A stretch of DNA of 64,000 nt from Roseobacter insulae (GCF_019375555.1 NZ_JAHXDN010000001.1:907501-971500), one strand, 5' to 3'. Counted from the first letter of the stretch, positions 18,638 to 29,017 are shown. Numbers and translations: made by a program. Notes: generated by a model from the sequence alone, not told the origin.

Positions 18638-18690
18638 CCGGGGGCTGCCTGCCCCCGGACCCCCGGGGATATTTCCGAACCAGAGAAATC
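18638..18690 (+). repeat. GC-rich intergenic element (hairpin plus conserved tail) before queG
   Basis: CCGGGGGC (18638-18645) and GCCCCCGG (18651-18658) form an 8-bp hairpin, followed by the palindromic CCCCCGGGG (18661-18669) and a GATATTT-containing tail running to the queG start. From memory, elements of this form recur between genes across Rhodobacterales genomes. It may end the mtgA-fzlA transcript or influence queG translation. No second copy was found in this window. Confidence 0.5.
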
Positions 18691-19737
18691 ATGCGCGGAT
18701 TGAAGCAGCGGCTTGTCGCGGAGGCGGATGCGGTTGGGTTTATTGCCTGCCGAATATGCCGCCCCGATGCGCTGCCGGAATTGCCCGCCCGGCTGGCGGC
18801 GTTTCTGGGGGCGGGATACCATGGGCAGATGGGCTGGATGGCGGAGCGCGTGGCCTGGCGGGGCAATCCTGCGGCGCTCTGGCCGGAGGCGAAATCCGTC
18901 ATCATGCTGGCGGAGAGCTACACGCCCGCGCATGACCCGCTGGAGATCCTGCGGCATCCTGAGCTTGGCGCGATTTCCGTTTATGCACAGGGGCGTGATT
19001 ATCATGATGTGGTCAAAAAGCGACTGAAGCGGTTGGCGCGCTGGTTGCTGGAGCAGGCCGAGGGACCCGCGCAGGTGAAAGTGTTCGTGGACACCGCACC
19101 CGTGCCCGAAAAAGCGCTGGCGGCGGCGGCCGGGCTTGGCTGGCAGGGAAAGCATACCAACCTGCTCAGCCGGGAGTGGGGGAACTGGGCGTTTCTGGGG
19201 GCGATTTTCACGACGCTGGACCTGGCCCCGGATGAGGCGGAAAGCGACCACTGCGGATCCTGTCGCGCCTGTCTGGACATCTGCCCGACCGATGCCTTCC
19301 CGGCACCGTATCAACTGGATGCGCGGCGATGCATTTCCTATCTCACGATCGAGCACAAGGGCTCTGTACCCGAAGCGTTGCGTCGTCTGATGGGCAACCG
19401 GATCTACGGGTGTGACGATTGTCTGGCGGTCTGCCCCTGGAACAAGTTTGCGGTCCGGGCCCGGGACAATCGCCTGGCGGCGCGCCCGGAGCTGACGGCA
19501 CCGGACCTGAGCACCCTCGCGCAACTGGATGACGCTGCCTTTCGTGCGCTGTTCTCGGGCTCTGCGATCAAGCGCATCGGACGTGACAGGTTCGTGCGCA
19601 ATGTACTTTACGCGATCGGAAATTCCGGACAGCCCGCGCTGTCTTCGGTCGCGTCGGAGCTGACGGCAGACCCGGACCCGGCTGTTGCCGAGGCGGCGCG
19701 CTGGGCGCTTGCGCAATGCGACCCCAGGCGGCGCTAA
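18691..19737 (+). CDS. queG: Epoxyqueuosine reductase
   Basis: A cytosolic cobalamin- and iron-sulfur-dependent enzyme (348 residues) that converts epoxyqueuosine to queuosine at the wobble base of tRNAs with GUN anticodons. Two 4Fe-4S motifs are clear: '[16 protein letters not shown]' and '[11 protein letters not shown]'. The core segment '[18 protein letters not shown]' carries the conserved aspartate. A C-terminal HEAT-like tail is present ('[14 protein letters not shown]'). The start is immediately after the GC-rich repeat; GAGAAATC gives only a modest ribosome site. Confidence 0.93.
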   Translation: MRGLKQRLVAEADAVGFIACRICRPDALPELPARLAAFLGAGYHGQMGWMAERVAWRGNPAALWPEAKSVIMLAESYTPAHDPLEILRHPELGAISVYAQGRDYHDVVKKRLKRLARWLLEQAEGPAQVKVFVDTAPVPEKALAAAAGLGWQGKHTNLLSREWGNWAFLGAIFTTLDLAPDEAESDHCGSCRACLDICPTDAFPAPYQLDARRCISYLTIEHKGSVPEALRRLMGNRIYGCDDCLAVCPWNKFAVRARDNRLAARPELTAPDLSTLAQLDDAAFRALFSGSAIKRIGRDRFVRNVLYAIGNSGQPALSSVASELTADPDPAVAEAARWALAQCDPRRR

Positions 19738-19797
19738 CAGGCTGGAATCGGATTAAAAACCGGCTACACCCGCCTGGGAGAAACGGGAGAACGCGCA

Positions 19798-21804
19798 ATG
19801 GCTTTTCTTTTGGGTGTCGACACGGGAGGCACATATACGGACGCCGTGGTGATCCGGGACGAAGAAGAGGTTGTGGCCTCCGCCAAGTCGCTGACAACCC
19901 GGTCTGACCTGGCAATTGGCATCGGCAATGCGGTCTCCGCGGTTCTGGCGGCATCCGGTATCGCGCCGGCCGATATCGCCATGGCCGCCTTGTCGACCAC
20001 ATTGGCCACAAACGCCCTTGTCGAGGGGCAGGGCGAGCGGATTGGGCTGATCTACGTCGGGTTTGGAGACGCGGATATCGCCGCGCATGGGCTGGCGGAC
20101 GCGCTGAACGGTGACCCTTATCTGGTGTGCGCCGGGGGGCATGATCATGCGGGTGCGCAGGCCCGGCCATTGGACGAGGCCGCGATCCGGGCCTTTCTGG
20201 CGGCCCAGAAGGATGCGGTGAGCGGGTTTGCCGTGGCCGCCCGGTTTGCCACGCGCAATCCGGAACATGAGACGCGCGTTGCAGCGCTGGTCGCGGATAT
20301 GACCGGCTGCCCGGTGTCGTCGTCGCATCAGCTTTCAGCGCGGCTGAACGGGCCGAAACGTGCGGTGACCGCTGTGCTGAATGCCCGCCTCATCGGGATG
20401 ATCGACCGCCTGATCAGCCGGGCGGAAACGCGGCTGAGTGAGCTTGGGGTGGGCGCACCGTTGATGGTGGTGCGGGGCGACGGGGCGCTTATCTCTGCCG
20501 ATCAGGCGCGCGCGCGGCCCATTGAAACGATCCTGAGCGGCCCGGCGGCCTCCATCGTCGGGGCGCGCTGGCTGACGGGGGCCGACCGGGCGGTGGTCAG
20601 CGATATCGGCGGGACGACGACGGATGTAGCGCTGTTGCAAGACGGCAAACCGGCCATTGATCCTGCCGGCGCTCAGGTGGGTCCCTATAGGACGATGGTC
20701 GAAGCGGTGAAAATGCGCACGACCGGTCTTGGGGGCGACAGCGAAGTGCGCGTGATCAGCGAAGGCCTGCAGGGGGGCGTTGAGCTTGGTCCGCGGCGTC
20801 TTGTCCCGGTGTCCCTGATGGCCGTGGACGCGCCGGATGTCGTGCATGCGGCGCTGGATACGCACCTGCGCAACAGCGTTGCGGGGGACATGGATGCGAG
20901 GTTCGTGCGCAGGGTGCCGGGGCAGGCCGACCAGGGGCTGGGACCGCGTGATGCCCAGATGCTGGAACGCATCGGGTCTGGTGCCAGGCCCTTGGGGGAG
21001 GTGCTGCGGGCACGGATCGATACCGGGGCGCTGCGGCGTCTCGTGGATCGTGGGCTGGTGCAGCTGTCGGGTGTGACACCATCGGACGCGAGCCATGTCT
21101 TGGGAAATGTCGCGGCCTGGGATGCCGCGGCGGCGGAGAAAGCGCTGCGGCTTACGGCGCGCAAGCGGACGGGGTCGGGCGGCGCTCTGGCGGAAACGGC
21201 GCAGCAGATGGCCCGGATCATCGTCGACCGGCTGACCTACCAGACCGCGCTGGCGCTGTTGGAGGCGGCCATCGCGGAGGAGGACGAGGCCTTTGGGGGG
21301 TCGCCCCGGGATCTGGCGCGGCACGAATTAATACAGCGCGGGCTGGCAAACCATCGCGGGATCTTGCGCATTGATGCCGGGCTGAACGTGCCGGTTGTCG
21401 GGCTCGGGGCATCGGCCGCGAGCTATTATCCCGCGGTTGGAGACGCTGTTGGAACCGAAATGATCCTGCCCGTCCACGGCGATGTGGCCAATGCGATTGG
21501 CGCCGTGGTCGGGCGTATCACGATGCGGCGCAGCGGCTCGGTGACGTCTCCGGGCGAGGGCGCATACCGCGTCCATCTGGACACCGGGCCGCTCGATTTT
21601 GCCGATAAGAACGACGCGCTGCGCAGGTTGCAGCAGTTTTTATCCGCGCGGGCAGAGGAGGAAGCACTGGCTGCCGGCGCGGCGGATATCCAGATCACCG
21701 TCACGACGGACGAGCGGCGCGCCACGGTGGAGGCCCGTGACGTGTTCATCGAAGCCGTCCTGACGGTCGAGGCCACGGGCCGGCCGCGCGTGGCCTCAGG
21801 CTAG
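19798..21804 (+). CDS. Hydantoinase/oxoprolinase-family protein (HyuA-like, stand-alone)
   Basis: A 668-residue ATP-dependent amidohydrolase of the HyuA/OplA family. The N-terminal phosphate-binding segment '[16 protein letters not shown]' and a second actin-like-fold segment '[18 protein letters not shown]' are present, with '[17 protein letters not shown]' between them. Relatives hydrolyse hydantoins, 5-oxoproline or acetone/acetophenone intermediates, usually with a HyuB partner; no hyuB is adjacent here. It is monocistronic, with GGGAGAA before the ATG. Its stop overlaps the chemoreceptor stop by 4 bp. The substrate is not predictable. Confidence 0.85.
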   Translation: MAFLLGVDTGGTYTDAVVIRDEEEVVASAKSLTTRSDLAIGIGNAVSAVLAASGIAPADIAMAALSTTLATNALVEGQGERIGLIYVGFGDADIAAHGLADALNGDPYLVCAGGHDHAGAQARPLDEAAIRAFLAAQKDAVSGFAVAARFATRNPEHETRVAALVADMTGCPVSSSHQLSARLNGPKRAVTAVLNARLIGMIDRLISRAETRLSELGVGAPLMVVRGDGALISADQARARPIETILSGPAASIVGARWLTGADRAVVSDIGGTTTDVALLQDGKPAIDPAGAQVGPYRTMVEAVKMRTTGLGGDSEVRVISEGLQGGVELGPRRLVPVSLMAVDAPDVVHAALDTHLRNSVAGDMDARFVRRVPGQADQGLGPRDAQMLERIGSGARPLGEVLRARIDTGALRRLVDRGLVQLSGVTPSDASHVLGNVAAWDAAAAEKALRLTARKRTGSGGALAETAQQMARIIVDRLTYQTALALLEAAIAEEDEAFGGSPRDLARHELIQRGLANHRGILRIDAGLNVPVVGLGASAASYYPAVGDAVGTEMILPVHGDVANAIGAVVGRITMRRSGSVTSPGEGAYRVHLDTGPLDFADKNDALRRLQQFLSARAEEEALAAGAADIQITVTTDERRATVEARDVFIEAVLTVEATGRPRVASG

Positions 21805-23897
21805 GCCCGCAATTTCTGGGACGCCAGACGCGCGGCAGGCTCGATGCGGCTCAGCGAGCCGTCCTCGCCGATTTTGAAGGACGCGGTGATCTGGCCCAGG
21901 GCCGCGACTTCGTTCGCGAGCAGCTGGGTGGCAGCATTGGTTTCTTCGAACATGGCGGCATTTTTCTGAGTGACGTCATCAAGGTTGCTGATCGCCGATG
22001 TGATCTCGTCCAGCCCGCCCGATTGCTCCGATGCGGCTGCGGCGATGTTGCCAACCATATTGGCCACATCGGCCACGAAGGTCTCGATTTCCGAGAGGGA
22101 TTCACCTGTTTTCGACACCAGCCCGACGCCTTGCTGCACCTGTTCTGCCGAGGTTGAAATGAGCTTGGCGATCTGGGTGGCCGCTTCCGAGGAGCGTTGC
22201 GCCAGCGCGCGCACTTCGGAGGCCACGACGGCAAAGCCGCGCCCCGCTTCGCCCGCGCGCGCCGCCTCGACGCCTGCGTTCAGGGCCAACAAGTTGGTTT
22301 GAAACGCAATATCGTCGATGACCTCGGTGATCTTGGAAATTTCCGACGAGCTGCTGGAGATTGCATCCATCGCCTCGCGGGCGTCACTCATCACACCCGA
22401 CCCGGCGGAGGCCCGGGCCTTCGTCTTCTCCACCACACCGCGCGTGTTTTCCGCGATCTCGGCGGTCGATTTGACGGAGGCGGCCATCTCGGTGATGGCG
22501 GCGGCTGACTGTTCCAGCGCCGCGGCCTGGCTTTCGGTCCGGCTGGAGAGCTCGTTGGAGGCGTCGGAAATCTCCGTCGTGCCCGCGCTGATCCTTTGAG
22601 TGCTTTGCAGGACGGATTCAATCGTTTCCTTCAGCTTTGTCTGGGTGTCGTTGAAATCCATTTTCAGCGCCATGAAATCTTCGGAGAAATGATCTGTGAT
22701 CTGCTCACTGAGATCGCCGCGCGCCATCCGGTTCATCGCACTCTTCAGCACGCCTATGGCGCGCCGCCGCTCGGTCACATCCTGCGCGTATTTGACAACC
22801 TTGTATGGCTTGCCATCCGGTCCGAGAACCGGATTGTAGGACCCAACCAGCCAGATGGTCGAGCCGTCCTTGCGGCGGCGTTCGACTTCGCCGGAGATGA
22901 TTTCGCCGGCGGCCAGCCGTTCCCAATGTGTCGCATACTCCTCGCTGCCGGCGTCCGTATCTTTCATGAAAATCCGGTGATGTTTGCCTTTGATCTCTTC
23001 CAGACTGTAACCCACTGCATCCAGGAACAGCTGATTTGCGGTTAGGATTTCGCCGGTAAGTTTGAATTCGATACAGGCCTGTACCTGGCTGATTGCGTCA
23101 ACCTGCTCGTTGGAACGCCGACGCCCCGAAACGTCGGTGGCGAATTCCACCACACCCGTCTGTGTCCCGTTACCATCGCGGATCGGCGCATAGCTGCATT
23201 GCAGCCATTTCTGGGTGCCGTCCTTCGTGAAACGCTCATAACGACCGGACTGGAATTGCCCACCGGCAACGGAGGACCAGAAATCCTTGTAATCGTCAGA
23301 TTTCTCATAAAGGGGGTTGAGCAGCTTTCGATGGGTCTGGTTCATCAGCTCCTGTTCGGAATAGCCCAGCATGTTCAGGAACTTCTCATTCACCTCGACA
23401 ATTGTGCCGTCAAGACCATAGACGACCTTGCCCTGTGCCCGCGAGATCGCATCCAACTGGCTTAACAGATGCGCGGTTTTGGAAGAGGACGCCTGAACGC
23501 TTGCGGTAATGTCATGCGCGATCTTCATGACCTTGGTCAGCTGGCCCTGCCCGTCGGTGATCGGCAAATAGGTGGCGGACAGCCAGATATCATCCCCATC
23601 CCTCGTGACGCAATGCACTGTTTCGGAATGCGCTTGCCCGGGCTGCACACTGACGATACGCTTTGATGTGCCGCTGCGCGCCGGATCACCCTCGGCCAGA
23701 AACATCGTGTGCGGCTTGCCGATGATTTCCTCTTTCCCGTACCCGGTCACCTTGCAGAACATCGGGTTTGCATCCAGCACGATACCGTCGGGATCAAACC
23801 ATGCAATCGCATGGCTACCGCCCAATGCCTCAAGGAGAATTCCGGTTTCTTCAGCGGCTTTCGCCTTGCGTTTCCTACCACCAAAAAAGGACTTCAT
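21801..23897 (-). CDS. Soluble methyl-accepting chemotaxis protein with three PAS domains
   Basis: A 698-residue chemoreceptor without any membrane segment, so probably cytoplasmic. It has PAS domains at about residues 20-133, 145-258 and 268-380, each ending in a PAC-like 'DVTERRR' or 'DVSGRR' motif. A short HAMP-like linker follows, and then the signalling domain (about 420-665), whose hairpin tip is '[20 protein letters not shown]'. PAS domains suggest sensing of redox, oxygen or a small bound ligand, with output through CheA-CheW. No other chemotaxis gene is nearby. It has no classic C-terminal NWETF-type pentapeptide. Confidence 0.93.
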   Translation of the reverse strand: MKSFFGGRKRKAKAAEETGILLEALGGSHAIAWFDPDGIVLDANPMFCKVTGYGKEEIIGKPHTMFLAEGDPARSGTSKRIVSVQPGQAHSETVHCVTRDGDDIWLSATYLPITDGQGQLTKVMKIAHDITASVQASSSKTAHLLSQLDAISRAQGKVVYGLDGTIVEVNEKFLNMLGYSEQELMNQTHRKLLNPLYEKSDDYKDFWSSVAGGQFQSGRYERFTKDGTQKWLQCSYAPIRDGNGTQTGVVEFATDVSGRRRSNEQVDAISQVQACIEFKLTGEILTANQLFLDAVGYSLEEIKGKHHRIFMKDTDAGSEEYATHWERLAAGEIISGEVERRRKDGSTIWLVGSYNPVLGPDGKPYKVVKYAQDVTERRRAIGVLKSAMNRMARGDLSEQITDHFSEDFMALKMDFNDTQTKLKETIESVLQSTQRISAGTTEISDASNELSSRTESQAAALEQSAAAITEMAASVKSTAEIAENTRGVVEKTKARASAGSGVMSDAREAMDAISSSSSEISKITEVIDDIAFQTNLLALNAGVEAARAGEAGRGFAVVASEVRALAQRSSEAATQIAKLISTSAEQVQQGVGLVSKTGESLSEIETFVADVANMVGNIAAAASEQSGGLDEITSAISNLDDVTQKNAAMFEETNAATQLLANEVAALGQITASFKIGEDGSLSRIEPAARLASQKLRA

Positions 23898-23968
23898 CGG
23901 GCTCTCCTGTTTATCACCACTTGGTGTTAATCAGAGACCCTTAAGAACAGATTTACCCATACCGGATT

Positions 23969-23993
23969 CCCGCCCGCTTTCGGGGCGGGCGGG
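23969..23993 (-). terminator. Terminator-like hairpin after msrB-msrA
   Basis: CCCGCCCGC (23969-23977) and GCGGGCGGG (23985-23993) form a perfect 9-bp stem with a 7-nt loop, starting 9 bp beyond the msrA stop on the minus strand. There is no T-run on either side. Confidence 0.6.
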
Positions 23994-24002
23994 AGCCAGC
24001 GG

Positions 24003-24524
24003 TTATTCGGCGGCCTGAACGTCCTTGTCACGCCGTGGCAGCACCCAATCGGCCCGTGGGAAATGGCAGGTATAGCCATTCGGGATGCGCTCCAGATAGT
24101 CCTGGTGTTCAGGCTCGGCTTCCCAGAACGCGCTGGCGGGCTCGACGTCGGTGACCACCTTGCCGGGCCAGAGACCCGATGCCTCGACATCCGCAATCGT
24201 GTCGCGGGCGACCTGATGCTGATCTTCATCCACGTAGTAGATCGCGGATCGGTAGCTCAGCCCCACGTCGTTGCCCTGACGGTTGAGAGTGGTCGGGTCA
24301 TGGATCTGGAAAAACAGCTCCAGCAACTGGCGATAGCTGATCTGTGCCGGGTCAAAGATGACCTCGATCCCCTCGGCATGGGTGCCATGGTTGCGATAGG
24401 TCGCATGCGGAACATCGCCGCCGGTGTAGCCCACGCGGGTGGCGATCACGCCGGGTTTCTTGCGGATCAGGTCCTGCATGCCCCAGAAACACCCCCCCGC
24501 CAGTACTGCGCGCTGATGGCTCAT
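24003..24524 (-). CDS. msrA: Peptide-methionine (S)-S-oxide reductase
   Basis: A 173-residue repair enzyme that reduces the S-epimer of methionine sulfoxide, using thioredoxin. The catalytic Cys12 lies in '[10 protein letters not shown]', and the family's '[20 protein letters not shown]' and '[15 protein letters not shown]' motifs are intact. The start (ATG at 24524) overlaps the msrB stop as ATGA, so the two repair enzymes are co-translated. No signal peptide is seen, so it is cytosolic. Confidence 0.95.
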   Translation of the reverse strand: MSHQRAVLAGGCFWGMQDLIRKKPGVIATRVGYTGGDVPHATYRNHGTHAEGIEVIFDPAQISYRQLLELFFQIHDPTTLNRQGNDVGLSYRSAIYYVDEDQHQVARDTIADVEASGLWPGKVVTDVEPASAFWEAEPEHQDYLERIPNGYTCHFPRADWVLPRRDKDVQAAE

Positions 24525-24970
24525 GCCACGTCCTCCACCTGATCGAGATATGCGCCGTATCCCTCGGCTTCCATGTCGTTGCGATGCACGAACCGCAAGG
24601 AGGCGGAATTGATGCAATAGCGTAACCCGCCCCGATCGCGCGGGCCGTCGGGGAACACGTGACCGAGATGGCTGTCGCCGTGAGCGGAACGGACTTCGGT
24701 GCGGATCATCCCCAGGGAAGCATCCCGCAGCTCGGTCACATGCGCAGGCTCGATCGGCTTGGTAAAGCTGGGCCAGCCGCACCCGGAATCGTATTTATCC
24801 GCGGAGGCGAAGAGCGGCTCTCCGGACACGATATCGACATAGATCCCCGGCTCCTTGTTCCCAAGCAGCGCGCCGGTGCCGGGCCGTTCTGTGCCGTTCT
24901 GCTGGGTGACGCGGAATTGCTCCAGCGACAGTTTGGAGATCGCCTCTTCGGACTTCTCGTATTTGGGCAT
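24521..24970 (-). CDS. msrB: Peptide-methionine (R)-S-oxide reductase
   Basis: A 149-residue enzyme that reduces the R-epimer of methionine sulfoxide. The catalytic cysteine sits in '[12 protein letters not shown]', and 'SGCGWPSF' and '[10 protein letters not shown]' are conserved. The first zinc-binding CxxC of the classical form is absent: the stretch reads '[13 protein letters not shown]', so this is probably a zinc-free subtype. The ATG at 24970 has an AAGGAG site; the open frame extends further but lacks one. It forms a coupled pair with msrA. Confidence 0.94.
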   Translation of the reverse strand: MPKYEKSEEAISKLSLEQFRVTQQNGTERPGTGALLGNKEPGIYVDIVSGEPLFASADKYDSGCGWPSFTKPIEPAHVTELRDASLGMIRTEVRSAHGDSHLGHVFPDGPRDRGGLRYCINSASLRFVHRNDMEAEGYGAYLDQVEDVA

Positions 24971-25105
24971 GATCCACTCCTTTTGACCTTTCCATATTAA
25001 ATGGGACAAAGCCCGGCGAATGAAAGGGGAAACTATTCTGACGCCGTTCACGTGTCTTTGAGCACAATCGCCCTAAATCGAAGAAGAGGCCATAAGGAGA
25101 GAGCT

Positions 25106-25627
25106 GTGAAAACCCTGATCGCATTGATCTTCAGCCTGGTGAGCGCGCAGGCGGCGCTCGCTGGCATTTCCGCCCATACGTTTGCCTCCATTGACGGGGG
25201 CACGCTGAACACGGGCGATTGGGCCGGCCAGCCCGTGCTGGTGGTGAATACCGCCTCGCAATGCGGGTTTACCGGCCAGTACGACGGTTTGCAGGCGCTT
25301 TACGATACCTACCGGGATCGGGGTCTGGTTGTCCTGGCGGTGCCGTCGGATGACTTCAACCAGGAACTGGCGAGCGCGGCGGAGGTCAAGGAATTCTGCG
25401 ACTTGAATTTTGCGCTTGATCTGCCGATGACGGATATCACGCCGGTAAAGGGCGCCAGGGCGCATCCCTTCTACCGGGAGGTCGCTGCGGAGACCGGTTT
25501 CACGCCGCGCTGGAACTTCAACAAGGTGCTGATCGCCCCTGACGGAGACGTGGTGGAGACATGGGGCGCCGCGACGAAACCGCAGTCCGCCAAGGTGACC
25601 CGGGCGATTGAACGTTTGCTGAAATAG
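25106..25627 (+). CDS. Exported glutathione-peroxidase-family thiol peroxidase
   Basis: A 173-residue peroxidase with a predicted signal peptide ('LIALIFSLVSAQAALAG', residues about 4-20), so it should act in the periplasm. The active site is cysteine, not selenocysteine, in 'NTASQCGFTGQY'. The second motif is altered ('DDFNQELAS' rather than the usual FGxQEPG), and 'WNFNKVLI' supplies the Trp-Asn part. The GTG start has AAGGAG upstream. It diverges from msrB-msrA, a pairing that suggests shared response to oxidants. Confidence 0.88.
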   Translation: MKTLIALIFSLVSAQAALAGISAHTFASIDGGTLNTGDWAGQPVLVVNTASQCGFTGQYDGLQALYDTYRDRGLVVLAVPSDDFNQELASAAEVKEFCDLNFALDLPMTDITPVKGARAHPFYREVAAETGFTPRWNFNKVLIAPDGDVVETWGAATKPQSAKVTRAIERLLK

Positions 25628-25667
25628 CCGGTATGGCGCTAGGCTCCCGGCAAATGGGAGCATGGCG

Positions 25668-26297
25668 ATGCGCGAAGAAAAACCCGACCTTGACACTGCC
25701 TATGCGCTTGAGACGCCCGATGACAATCGCGCGCTTTACGCAGGCTGGGCAGAGACCTATGACGCTACCTTTGCGCAGGAGATGGATTTTCTCATGCCCG
25801 GGCATGTGGCACGCCTGTTTGACGGACATGGCGGCGACGGCCCGGTGCTGGACGCAGGCGCGGGGACCGGGCTGGTGGCCGGAGAAATCCTGCGCAGGCG
25901 GGCATGTGACATAGACGCCTTCGATCTGTCTGCCGAGATGCTGGCGGTGGCGCGCTCCAAGGGGTTTTACCGGCGGACTATCGAAGGGGATCTGACGGCA
26001 CCGCTCCCCTTTGCCACCGGCAGCTACAATGCCGTCGTGAGTTCAGGCACCTTCACGCATGGTCATGTCGGGCCGGAAGCGCTGGATGAGCTGTTGCGTG
26101 TCGCGGCACCTTGCGCCCTGTTTGTTCTGACCATCAAAACGGAGCACTATGACACGCGCGGGTTTGCCGGGAAGTTCGCGGCCCTGTCACCGGCCATTAC
26201 CGGGTTCGAAACTGTTCAGTTGCCAATTTACGGCCCCGGTGCCACGGGTGATCACAAGGATGATCAGGGGGTGATCGCGGTCTTTCGAAAGGCGTGA
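25668..26297 (+). CDS. Class I SAM-dependent methyltransferase
   Basis: A 209-residue Rossmann-like methyltransferase. The SAM-binding motif I reads 'VLDAGAGTGLVAGEIL', with the acidic motif II in 'IDAFDLSAEMLAVAR'. The N-terminal 'LYAGWAETYDATFAQ' resembles UbiE/Coq5-like small-molecule enzymes, but no substrate is assigned. The ATG at 25668 is best spaced from GGGAG; an ATG two codons earlier is too close. It begins 40 bp after the peroxidase gene on the same strand. Confidence 0.85.
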   Translation: MREEKPDLDTAYALETPDDNRALYAGWAETYDATFAQEMDFLMPGHVARLFDGHGGDGPVLDAGAGTGLVAGEILRRRACDIDAFDLSAEMLAVARSKGFYRRTIEGDLTAPLPFATGSYNAVVSSGTFTHGHVGPEALDELLRVAAPCALFVLTIKTEHYDTRGFAGKFAALSPAITGFETVQLPIYGPGATGDHKDDQGVIAVFRKA

Positions 26298-26300
26298 TCC

Positions 26301-27284
26301 CTAGACGCCGCCGCGCCATACGAGCTTGCTGTTGCCCCCTTCAAGCCCGGGGCTGATGCCATAGGCTGTGCGGTAACTCTTGGAGAAATGCGATAACGAT
26401 TTGAAACCGCAGGCCACGCAGACATCGGTGACCGAGAAGTCGGTTTGCCGCAGCAGATCCCGCGCCTTTTCCAGCCGCAGCCGAAGGTAGTGCCGCTTGG
26501 GCGACAGGCCCACGTATTTTGCAAAGAGCCGTTCGAGCTGCCGCGTCGACAGGCCGACGATCTGCGAGATTTCATCGGGCGTCAGCGGGTCCTCGATGTT
26601 GTTTTGCATGATCTGCATCGCCGTGGCGAGCTTGGAATTGCGCACCTGCGCGCGCGCCTGCAGCACCGTGCGCTGGGCATGGTCGGGCATCCGCGGGTCG
26701 GTATAGACCATCTGATCCGCCACCCATGTCGCCAGGGTGGCCCCGTAGTCTGATTTGATCCGCTCCAGCATCATATCCATCGAAGCGGCACCGCCGGCAG
26801 TGGTAAATACCCGCCCGTCGATGGCAAAAATCGCGTCATCCATGATCACATCGGGCAGGACCTCTGTCAGCGCGGCGCGATACTCCCAATGCGTGGTGAC
26901 GCGCTTGCCGGTGATCAGCCCGGCAAGCGCCAGCACGTATGTGCCCGACGACAGGGCTCCGAAATCCATGCCACGGCGGACTTCGCGCCGCAGCCAGTTT
27001 ATCAGCTTCCGGCTGACCATGTTGCCGACATCCTCGCCCGCGCAAACCACGATCGTCTCATCGCGCGCCAGTTCCGTCAGCGGGCCGTCCACGGCCGTTG
27101 TAACACCATTGTAGGCGGGCACCGGCGCGCCTGTCTCACTCAGCAACCGCCACCGGTAATAGCTTTTGCCCGAGGGGTTGCGGTTGGCAAGGCTCAGGGC
27201 TTCGAGCGCGCAGGCAAAGCCCAGCTGCGAATAACCGGGGATCAATACGAAGGCGTATAGTTTGGGCGCGTCTGGCGGAGTCAT
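26301..27284 (-). CDS. GlxA-type transcriptional regulator (DJ-1/PfpI plus AraC domains)
   Basis: A 327-residue regulator. Residues about 8-180 form a DJ-1/PfpI-like domain without the usual nucleophile ('SGTYVLALAGLI'), which probably senses a small molecule. The C-terminal 90 residues hold two AraC helix-turn-helix units ('TPDEISQIVGLSTRQLERLF' and 'VTDVCVACGFKSLSHFSKSY'). Relatives in this group control glycine betaine, choline or arginine use, but nothing nearby identifies the ligand. It converges with the methyltransferase gene (3-bp gap). Confidence 0.9.
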   Translation of the reverse strand: MTPPDAPKLYAFVLIPGYSQLGFACALEALSLANRNPSGKSYYRWRLLSETGAPVPAYNGVTTAVDGPLTELARDETIVVCAGEDVGNMVSRKLINWLRREVRRGMDFGALSSGTYVLALAGLITGKRVTTHWEYRAALTEVLPDVIMDDAIFAIDGRVFTTAGGAASMDMMLERIKSDYGATLATWVADQMVYTDPRMPDHAQRTVLQARAQVRNSKLATAMQIMQNNIEDPLTPDEISQIVGLSTRQLERLFAKYVGLSPKRHYLRLRLEKARDLLRQTDFSVTDVCVACGFKSLSHFSKSYRTAYGISPGLEGGNSKLVWRGGV

Positions 27285-27361
27285 CTGGTGGTCTGCCGGG
27301 TCTGGTCAGGGGTGGCTGACCCTGAGCCTAGCCATAAATACTTGCCGCTGGATAGCAGAAA

Positions 27362-28231
27362 CTAGCTTTTCGACTGGCGCGACAGCTGGACGGCCAGAAT
27401 GCCAAGGGTGATGATCGCCACGCCGAGCACATCCTGCCCCCCGAGGGCTTCGCCCAGCAGCAGCGCCGCGACCGCCACGCCCAAAAAGGGATTGAGGAAA
27501 TGAAACGTCGCCGCCCGTGTCGCGCCGATGCGGTTAACCAGCCAGAACCACACGAAGGTTGCGGCCAGCCCCGGCACAAGCGTGGTATATAGAAAGGCCA
27601 GCGCCAGCGGCCAGCTGGGCGACACGCGCGGGGTTTCAAAAAGCGCGGTGGCGAGGGCCAGTGCCGCGCAACCGACCAGCATCTGCAGCCCGACGATCAT
27701 CAGGAAGTTGCCGCCGGATGTTGCCCCGCGCACCGACAGCGTGGCAATCGTGAGCGCGACGACTCCGATCCCGCAGAGCATGAGGCCAAAGAGATCAACC
27801 CCGCCGGTGATCCGCGATCCCATGATCAGGGCGACGCCGATCACGCCCGCAACCAATCCGGCGGTGGTCAGCGGTTTCAGGCGTTCGCCCAGAAACGCCC
27901 ATCCAGCAAGCGCCACCAGCAGCGGCATCGTCGAGGCGATGATCGCGGCGACCGAGGCCTGAATGGTCTGCATCGCCACGAAATTGAGCCCGAGATAGAC
28001 GGCATTCTGCAAGATGCCGAACACGATGGTGGCGCGCCATTGTGCAGGAGTCAGGTGCCACGACTGGCCCAAAGCGCGCGCGATCGCAACGCCCAGCAGG
28101 CCAGAGCAGAGATAGCGCAGGGTCAGCGCCGCCAGGGGCGAGGCATCTGCCACGATGATGCGCGCCGAGGTGAAGGCCGAGGACCACATCATGGCGAAGG
28201 CGAGCCCAGCGAGGATTGCGCGGATGTCCAT
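27362..28231 (-). CDS. DMT-superfamily (EamA) transporter
   Basis: A 289-residue inner-membrane protein with ten hydrophobic helices arranged as two EamA repeats, the layout of drug/metabolite exporters such as RhaT/YdcZ relatives. The first repeat ends near 'FLGERLKPLTTAGLVAGVIG' and the second near 'LLLGEALGGQDVLGVAII'. The ATG at 28231 has an AAAGG site and begins right before helix 1; the longer open frame to 28339 is hydrophilic and rejected. The substrate is unknown. Confidence 0.87.
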   Translation of the reverse strand: MDIRAILAGLAFAMMWSSAFTSARIIVADASPLAALTLRYLCSGLLGVAIARALGQSWHLTPAQWRATIVFGILQNAVYLGLNFVAMQTIQASVAAIIASTMPLLVALAGWAFLGERLKPLTTAGLVAGVIGVALIMGSRITGGVDLFGLMLCGIGVVALTIATLSVRGATSGGNFLMIVGLQMLVGCAALALATALFETPRVSPSWPLALAFLYTTLVPGLAATFVWFWLVNRIGATRAATFHFLNPFLGVAVAALLLGEALGGQDVLGVAIITLGILAVQLSRQSKS

Positions 28232-28392
28232 GGGAGCCTTTCTGACCGGTCGTGCCGCGCGACCATTTCTCAATTCGCGGCCAAGGGCAAGGTGTCGGTG
28301 CGGGCTTTGTCCTCTGCGCCGGAGACGGGCGATGGACAATCCTGTCGAGCTGTCTAAACTTCCCGCATAGGTTTAACTTACGGAGACACGTC

Positions 28393-28986
28393 ATGTCCGA
28401 AAAGATGCTCGACGACACCAGCAAGGCCCCGGAGAAGACCGGTGACGGGCGCATTGAAGCGCTGTTTTTCAAAAGCCGTAACGTGATCATCACGGGAGAG
28501 ATCACCGACAAGCTGGCCCATAGCACGGTAACGCATATGCTGGCGCTGGCCGAAGAAAGCGACGATCCGATCAACCTTTATATCTCCTCGCCCGGCGGAC
28601 ATGTCGAAAGCGGGGATATGGTGCATGATGTCACCAAGTTCATCCGACCCAAGGTGCGCACGATCGGATCGGGGTGGGTGGCGAGCGCCGGTGCCCTGAT
28701 CTTTGTCGGCGCGGCGGCGGAGAACCGTTATTGCCTGCCAAACACGCGCTTTTTGCTGCATGAACCGCGCGGCGGGATCGGCGGGCAGGCCACCGACATG
28801 ATGATCCAGGCCGAGCAGATCCGGATCATGCGTGCGCGGTTCCACAAGCTGTTTGCGGAGGCGACCGGCCAGACCCCGGAAAAGATCGCCGAGGATACCG
28901 GGCGCGATTTCTGGCTGACAACGCAGGAAGCCATCGACTACGGGCTGGTGGGCCGGGTGATCTCGTCCATTGACCAGCTGGGGTAG
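28393..28986 (+). CDS. ClpP-family serine protease, ATP-dependent type
   Basis: A 197-residue ClpP homologue. The catalytic triad is recognisable: serine in 'GWVASAGALIF', histidine in 'FLLHEPRGG' and aspartate in 'DTGRDFWLTTQEA'. The family's 'INLYISSPGGHVESG' is also present. It differs from housekeeping ClpP (usually 'AASMGAFLL' and 'MIHQP'), so it is probably a second, specialised paralogue. No clpX or clpA gene is adjacent; it would need an unfoldase encoded elsewhere. GGAGAC precedes the ATG. Confidence 0.9.
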   Translation: MSEKMLDDTSKAPEKTGDGRIEALFFKSRNVIITGEITDKLAHSTVTHMLALAEESDDPINLYISSPGGHVESGDMVHDVTKFIRPKVRTIGSGWVASAGALIFVGAAAENRYCLPNTRFLLHEPRGGIGGQATDMMIQAEQIRIMRARFHKLFAEATGQTPEKIAEDTGRDFWLTTQEAIDYGLVGRVISSIDQLG

Positions 28987-29017
28987 GTCTCGCGCGCCGA
29001 TCCCGCCCCGCAAGAAA

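Noticed and set aside
25106-25627. Selenocysteine in the glutathione peroxidase.
   Set aside because: The active-site codon is TGC (Cys) and no in-frame TGA or SECIS-like structure is involved.
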